Shown here: positions 21,284 through 24,417 of the stretch, piece by piece
Numbering within the stretch: position 1 is the stretch's first letter
How the letters are laid out: each line of letters opens with the position of its first letter
Source: Pseudomonadota bacterium
Lineage (GTDB): Bacteria > Pseudomonadota > Alphaproteobacteria > Azospirillales > Azospirillaceae
Assembly: GCA_023411035.1 (NCBI GenBank)
Contig: JAEYPE010000138.1
Coordinates: 1-24,417, forward strand
Length of the DNA stretch: 24,417 bases
Direction: 5' to 3'
The notes under the pieces: model-generated
Told to the model about the DNA's origin: nothing
Seen by the model: only the letters and a program-made list of their open reading frames with translations
Database searches by the model: none
Made by a program: the position numbers and the translations under genes

Positions 21284-22063
21284 TCAGGCCAGCGCCACAG
21301 GGCTGGGCATGAAGACCGCGCGGGAAATCGCCGCCTGGATCGCCTCGTTGGTGAAGGGCTTGCGGACGATCTGGCCCAGATGGCGGGCGTCCGCCTCTTC
21401 CAGGTCGCCGTCGAACGCGGTGACGAAGATGGTCCGCATGGCGCGCTTCTGGCGCAGCCGGCGGGCGACCTCCACCCCGCTGCCGCCGTCGGCCAGCCGG
21501 ACGTCCAGCAGGGCCAGGGTCGGCTTCGCGGCATCCAGAAGTTGCAGGGCCTCCTGCTCGTTGTTGGCGGTGCCGCAGACGACATGGCCCATGTCGGTGA
21601 CCAGCGAGCCGATCTCCATCGCCAGGATCGGGTTGTCCTCCACCACCAGCACCCGCTGGGTCAGGGCGTTGCGCACCTTGTCGCGGGCCACGGTCAGCCG
21701 GTCCTGGGCCTCCGGCGCGGAGATCTGGAGCACCTGGGCGGCTTCGGGGACGGTCAGACCCTCCAGCGTGATCAGCAGATACATGCGCCGCTCCCCTTCC
21801 GGAAGGGAGGCCAGCACCCGTTCGATGGGGTGCGGCGACGGCGCGGGACGCCCGTCCCCGTCTTCGTCGAACAGCAGGTTCAGCAGGGCGTAAAGCGGCA
21901 CCCGCGCGCCCGATTCCAGCCCGAAGCGCGATGGCGCCATCACGGCAACCTCGACGCAGCGCGTCACGAGATCGTCACCGCGCTCGGTCGCTCCGGTCAG
22001 CGCCCGCGCGTAGCGGCGCAGGTAAGGGAGATGGTCGTAAAGCTGGCGTGCATAGACTCGCAT
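21284..22063 (-). CDS. phyR: PhyR-like response regulator (sigma-like domain plus receiver)
   Basis: This 259-residue protein has the PhyR order. An N-terminal ECF-sigma-like domain comprises a sigma2-like helix (DHLPYLRRYARALTGATERGD, residues 10-30) and a sigma4-like part (LPEGERRMYLLITLEGLTVPEAAQVL, about 87-112). A C-terminal receiver follows from about 136: acidic VVEDN (Glu142/Asp143), phospho-acceptor Asp187 in LLDVRLADG, Thr215 in FVTAFDG and Lys235 in VRKPF. In this family phosphorylation frees the sigma-like domain to bind the anti-sigma factor NepR, releasing EcfG. nepR, ecfG and a PhyK-type kinase are not adjacent, so this may be an additional or orphan copy. The start at ATG 22063 fits the family. 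Confidence 0.9.
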   Translation of the reverse strand: MRVYARQLYDHLPYLRRYARALTGATERGDDLVTRCVEVAVMAPSRFGLESGARVPLYALLNLLFDEDGDGRPAPSPHPIERVLASLPEGERRMYLLITLEGLTVPEAAQVLQISAPEAQDRLTVARDKVRNALTQRVLVVEDNPILAMEIGSLVTDMGHVVCGTANNEQEALQLLDAAKPTLALLDVRLADGGSGVEVARRLRQKRAMRTIFVTAFDGDLEEADARHLGQIVRKPFTNEAIQAAISRAVFMPSPVALA

Positions 22064-22136
22064 GACCAGTCCTTCCGCGCCGGTGGGTGGGTCCGCCCGG
22101 CCTTCGGCACCGGAAAGCGCCGGCCGGTCGGGCTGA

Positions 22137-22169
22137 TTAACGACCTGTTAATACGCTGAAACACTAACA
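22137..22169. promoter_or_regulatory. AT-rich dyad upstream of the PhyR-like gene
   Basis: TTAAC-GACCT-GTTAA (22137-22151) is a perfect 5-bp inverted repeat. TGTTA (22146-22150) also faces TAACA (22165-22169). This is an AT-rich island in a GC-rich region, 74 bp before the start, and could be an operator or promoter region. No protein can be named. Confidence 0.35.
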
Positions 22170-22255
22170 CGGCCTCCCAAGGACGGCGAACCGAAAAAAG
22201 GCCGAGTCTCCTTCCTCCGTTGGCAGAGCCCGCATGGCCGAAGCGGACCGCCGGT

Positions 22256-22822
22256 CTACCGTGCCTGCTCCCGCTGCTGACGGGACCGCCATTGCCAGGG
22301 CTTTTCCACCTTGCCGGCCCACAGGCCCAGCCGGCGGCTCTGCGCGAAGGCTTCGCTGGAGGCATAGGCCGGCGACAGGCTGCGGTAGGCGAAGGCCCAG
22401 CCTCGGGACACCATCGCCGACCCCAGATCGACGCCGAGCACCCGGCACTCGCCCATCTGCTGCCCGTTGCGGTCCCGTTCGGCGATGATGCACGTCACCT
22501 CCCGGTCCTTGATCAGGCTGGCCAGCACCGCCGTGGCGATGCGGAAGCAATCGAGCTCATGCCCATAGCGGTTCCGGCATTTCTGCCCCACCTCGGGCGC
22601 GTCGATGCCCATGAGCCGGACCGGCGTGCCCGAGACGGACAGCAGGTCGCCCTCCATGGCGACGCCCCGCCCTTTCAGCGTCTGGTTGGGGGTGTTGGCG
22701 AACTTGCCATTGGCCGTCCCTCCCTGGGCATGGGCCGTCGCGGTCGAGCCGAGGAGGAGAAGCGCCGCCAGAAGAGCGCGCCCCTTAGAACAGGGTCGGC
22801 GCGTCATTGGTCGGCGCGTCAT
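22256..22822 (-). CDS. Secreted thermonuclease-family (SNase-fold) protein
   Basis: This 188-residue protein has an N-terminal signal sequence (basic start, ALLAALLLLGSTATAHAQ, cleavage likely after AHA) and an SNase-like domain. VRLMGIDAPE holds the equivalents of staphylococcal nuclease Arg35, Asp40 and Glu43. The usual D-x-Y-G-R motif reads DRNGQQ, so the Arg87 equivalent appears to be Gln. Four cysteines in the mature part could form disulfides in the periplasm. Two ATGs, 22822 and 22807, lie in a 15-bp tandem repeat. Either could start the protein (188 or 183 residues) and neither has a good ribosome-binding site. The start overlaps the upstream SRAP gene end by 38 bp, pointing to translational coupling. 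Confidence 0.82.
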   Translation of the reverse strand: MTRRPMTRRPCSKGRALLAALLLLGSTATAHAQGGTANGKFANTPNQTLKGRGVAMEGDLLSVSGTPVRLMGIDAPEVGQKCRNRYGHELDCFRIATAVLASLIKDREVTCIIAERDRNGQQMGECRVLGVDLGSAMVSRGWAFAYRSLSPAYASSEAFAQSRRLGLWAGKVEKPWQWRSRQQREQAR

Positions 22823-23528
22823 CGAGGGGGGACGCACAGTCCTCGTCGTCGTTGCGCACGTTGTTCACGCGCGGTCCCACCGGATACGCCTCCAGCAGCG
22901 CATCGGGTGCGGGCTTCAACAGCCCTTCCAGAAGCGGGAGCGGGGCGGCGGGGTCCAGCCACAGGTCCCAGTTCGTCTCGTCCAGGATCACCGGCATGCG
23001 GTCGTGCAGCGGCTTGAGCACCGTGTTGGCGGTGGTGGTGACGATGGTCAGCGTCTCCAGCGGCTCCGCAGGGGCCGGGCCGTCGCCCTTGGATTCGTTC
23101 GAGGGGGGTCTGTTCGAGCGGGGTCCGTTCCAGCGCTCCCACAGGCCGGCGAAGGCGAAGGGCGCGCGGTCGCGGCGGCGGATGGCGTAGCCCTGCTTGC
23201 GCTTGCCCTCCGTCTTCCACTCATAGAATCCGTCCGCGGGGACGAGGCAGCGCCGCTTGCGGAACGCGTCGCGGAAGGACGGCTTTTCCGCCAGGGTTTC
23301 CGCCCGCGCGTTGATCAGCCGCGCGCCGATGGACGGGTCGTCCGCCCAGAAGGGGACGAGGCCCCAGCGCAGGGTCACCAGATGGCGCCCATCCTCCTCC
23401 CGCCGCACGGCGGGCACCGGCTGGGTGGGGGCGACGTTCCAGCGCGGCTTCAGGTTCGGAAGCTCGGGAAAGCCGAAGAGCCGCTGAACCTCCGCGACGG
23501 GGGTCGCAAGTATCATGCGTCCGCACAT
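22785..23528 (-). CDS. SOS response-associated peptidase family protein (SRAP, HMCES/YedK-type)
   Basis: This 247-residue protein protects abasic sites in single-stranded DNA by forming a covalent crosslink through Cys2. The start at ATG 23528 is fixed by the required MCGR N-terminus; 12 upstream in-frame codons do not belong. Other conserved residues are Asn31 in RWNVAPTQ, Glu103 in ADGFYEWK and His175 in LHDRMPVIL. WGLVPFWA and INARAET are also typical. Residues about 134-157 form a non-conserved insert encoded by a 15-bp tandem repeat (NGPRS, NRPPS, NESKG). A second 15-bp duplication gives the terminal DAPTNDAPT. It precedes and overlaps the nuclease gene. Confidence 0.93.
   Translation of the reverse strand: MCGRMILATPVAEVQRLFGFPELPNLKPRWNVAPTQPVPAVRREEDGRHLVTLRWGLVPFWADDPSIGARLINARAETLAEKPSFRDAFRKRRCLVPADGFYEWKTEGKRKQGYAIRRRDRAPFAFAGLWERWNGPRSNRPPSNESKGDGPAPAEPLETLTIVTTTANTVLKPLHDRMPVILDETNWDLWLDPAAPLPLLEGLLKPAPDALLEAYPVGPRVNNVRNDDEDCASPLDDAPTNDAPTLF
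22794..22823. repeat. 15-bp tandem duplication spanning the SRAP end and the nuclease start
   Basis: Units 22794-22808 and 22809-22823 are identical at 14 of 15 positions. They encode DAPTN-DAPT in the SRAP frame and MTRRP-MTRRP in the nuclease frame. The duplication therefore duplicates a start codon. Confidence 0.85.
23097..23141. repeat. 15-bp tandem repeat inside the SRAP gene
   Basis: Units 23097-23111 and 23112-23126 differ at two bases. A decayed third unit starts at 23127. The period is in frame and yields a five-residue repeat of the N-x-P-x-S type. Confidence 0.75.
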
Positions 23529-23656
23529 GGCCTTAGAATAGGTGGCCCGACGCCGGCACGCCACCGCCGGCTTACGCCCAACCGATGGTTTCCCCCGACC
23601 GCGGCGGCGCCTATCTTCAGCGGATGCCCACGGTTGCCAAGGAAAGTCCCCGCCCC

Positions 23657-24417
23657 ATGATGAAGTTCGGTATCGGCCAGCCGGTCCCCCGCACCGAAGA
23701 CGCCCGCCTGCTGACCGGCGGGGGGCGCTACACCGACGACGTATCGCTTCCCGGCCAGAGCTACGCCGTGTTCGTGCGCTCCCCGCACGCCCATGCCGAC
23801 ATCCGTGGCATCGACGCGGCGGAGGCGGCGGAGCAGCCGGGGGTTCTGGGCATATACACCGTCGCCGACCTCGAGGCCGACGGCATCCGGCCGATCCCCT
23901 GCGCCGCGGCGCTGACGCAACGCGACGGCTCCCCCTACGTCGCCCCGCCCCGCCCGGCGCTGGCCAAGGCGCGCGCGCGCCACGTCGGCGATCCGGTCGC
24001 CGTGGTGGTGGCCGAAACGCTGGAGGCCGCGCGCGACGCGGCGGAACTGGTGATGGTCGACTACGACGACCGGCCCGCCGTCACCGGCACGGCGGAAGCG
24101 CTGGAGCCCAACCGCCCGCAGGTATGGGACGAGGCCCCGGGCAACCTCTGCTTCGACTGGGACCAGGGCGACGAGTCGGCGGTGGACTCCGCGCTCGCCG
24201 GGGCCGCCCGCGTGGTGGAGTTGGAGATCGTCAACAACCGCGTCGTCGCCAACCCGATGGAAGGCCGCGCCTGCCTCGCCGCGGTGGAGCCGGACAGCGG
24301 GCGGCTGGTCATCTACGTCACCAGCCAGGGCGTGCATGGCCTGCGCAAGCAGTTCGCCCAGCTTTTCGGCCTGCCGGAGAAGACATTCCGCGTCGTCACC
24401 ACCGACGTCGGCGGCGG
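23657..24417 (+). CDS. Xanthine dehydrogenase/CO dehydrogenase-family molybdenum hydroxylase large subunit, N-terminal part
   Basis: The frame is open from ATG 23657 to the window end (253 codons); the family is usually 750-800 residues, so about two thirds lie outside. The N-terminus MMKFGIGQPVPRTEDARLLT with GGGRYTDDVSLPGQSYAVFV, RSPHAHADIRGID and HVGDPVAVVVAET is typical of the a/b hammerhead domain. EIVNNRVVANPMEGR then leads into the first molybdopterin-binding domain (YVTSQGVHGLRKQF and TDVGGG). Such subunits pair with FAD and 2Fe-2S subunits, which must lie to the right or elsewhere. The resemblance is to CoxL/aldehyde-oxidase-like members, but the active-site loop that separates CO dehydrogenase from others is not in view. 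An ATG one codon later is equally possible. Confidence 0.9.
   Translation, partial: MMKFGIGQPVPRTEDARLLTGGGRYTDDVSLPGQSYAVFVRSPHAHADIRGIDAAEAAEQPGVLGIYTVADLEADGIRPIPCAAALTQRDGSPYVAPPRPALAKARARHVGDPVAVVVAETLEAARDAAELVMVDYDDRPAVTGTAEALEPNRPQVWDEAPGNLCFDWDQGDESAVDSALAGAARVVELEIVNNRVVANPMEGRACLAAVEPDSGRLVIYVTSQGVHGLRKQFAQLFGLPEKTFRVVTTDVGG

Noticed and set aside
22185..22205. T-run on the minus strand after the nuclease stop as an intrinsic terminator
   Set aside because: There are six T in a row but no stable stem directly before them.
22064..22255. A nepR gene next to the PhyR-like gene
   Set aside because: No frame of NepR size with plausible start and helical content was found on either strand.
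1..24417. tRNA, rRNA, CRISPR arrays, transposases or phage genes
   Set aside because: No clover-leaf with a plausible anticodon arm, no regularly spaced repeats of CRISPR type, and no recombinase or phage protein could be read.

Overview
The window is a very GC-rich chromosomal stretch from an alphaproteobacterium. An Azospirillum-like member of the Rhodospirillales/Azospirillaceae fits best. The support is the GC-rich codon use, the rpsM-rpsK-rpoA-rplQ cluster, an FNR/FixK-controlled ccoG, NnrS proteins, a PhyR-type stress regulator and candidate EcfG-type promoters. The taxonomic call is inference; no marker was searched. No tRNA, rRNA, CRISPR array, insertion sequence or prophage is visible, and the region looks like ordinary core and near-core chromosome.

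Layout. (1) 1-2441: rarA (3' part outside the window), a small Cys-rich lipoprotein, a two-helix membrane protein and a YqaA/DedA-type membrane protein. (2) 2490-5308, minus strand: the alpha ribosomal operon rpsM-rpsK-rpoA-rplQ with a near-consensus sigma70 promoter, GTG starts on rpsM and rpoA, long palindromes on both sides of rpoA and a terminator. (3) 5374-9301: divergent pyk (pyruvate kinase), then a convergent orphan multi-PAS histidine kinase. (4) 9490-14654, plus strand: a second YqaA protein, a YbaN/DUF454 protein, then a microaerobic/nitrosative block (ccoG, mogA, an unknown 188-residue protein, nnrS). ccoG and nnrS each carry an FNR/FixK-type box at almost the same distance from the start codon. 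(5) 14606-19842: a HAD phosphatase, a tiny DUF1127-like protein, a methyltransferase, and a minus-strand run of a second NnrS-like protein, an L-threonate/3-hydroxyisobutyrate dehydrogenase-family enzyme and a threonine dehydratase-like enzyme. A short stretch resembling an SDR C-terminus lies between the last two. (6) 20133-24417: rpe, a GlsB/YeaQ stress membrane protein with a candidate EcfG promoter, a PhyR-like regulator, a secreted nuclease-fold protein, an SRAP (HMCES/YedK) DNA-crosslink protein, and the 5' part of a molybdenum hydroxylase large subunit.

How the genes work together. The clearest theme is low-oxygen respiration. CcoG assembles cbb3 oxidase, NnrS proteins belong to nitric-oxide metabolism/tolerance, and MogA makes molybdenum cofactor, which the partial hydroxylase at the right end would need. 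A second, weaker theme is the general stress response: PhyR plus GAAC-N16-CGTT promoter candidates ahead of glsB and the DUF1127-like gene. I see no clearly new multi-gene system. The best leads are the unknown gene inside the FNR-regulated block, the palindromes flanking rpoA, the SDR-like remnant, and the two independent 15-bp in-frame tandem duplications in the SRAP gene.
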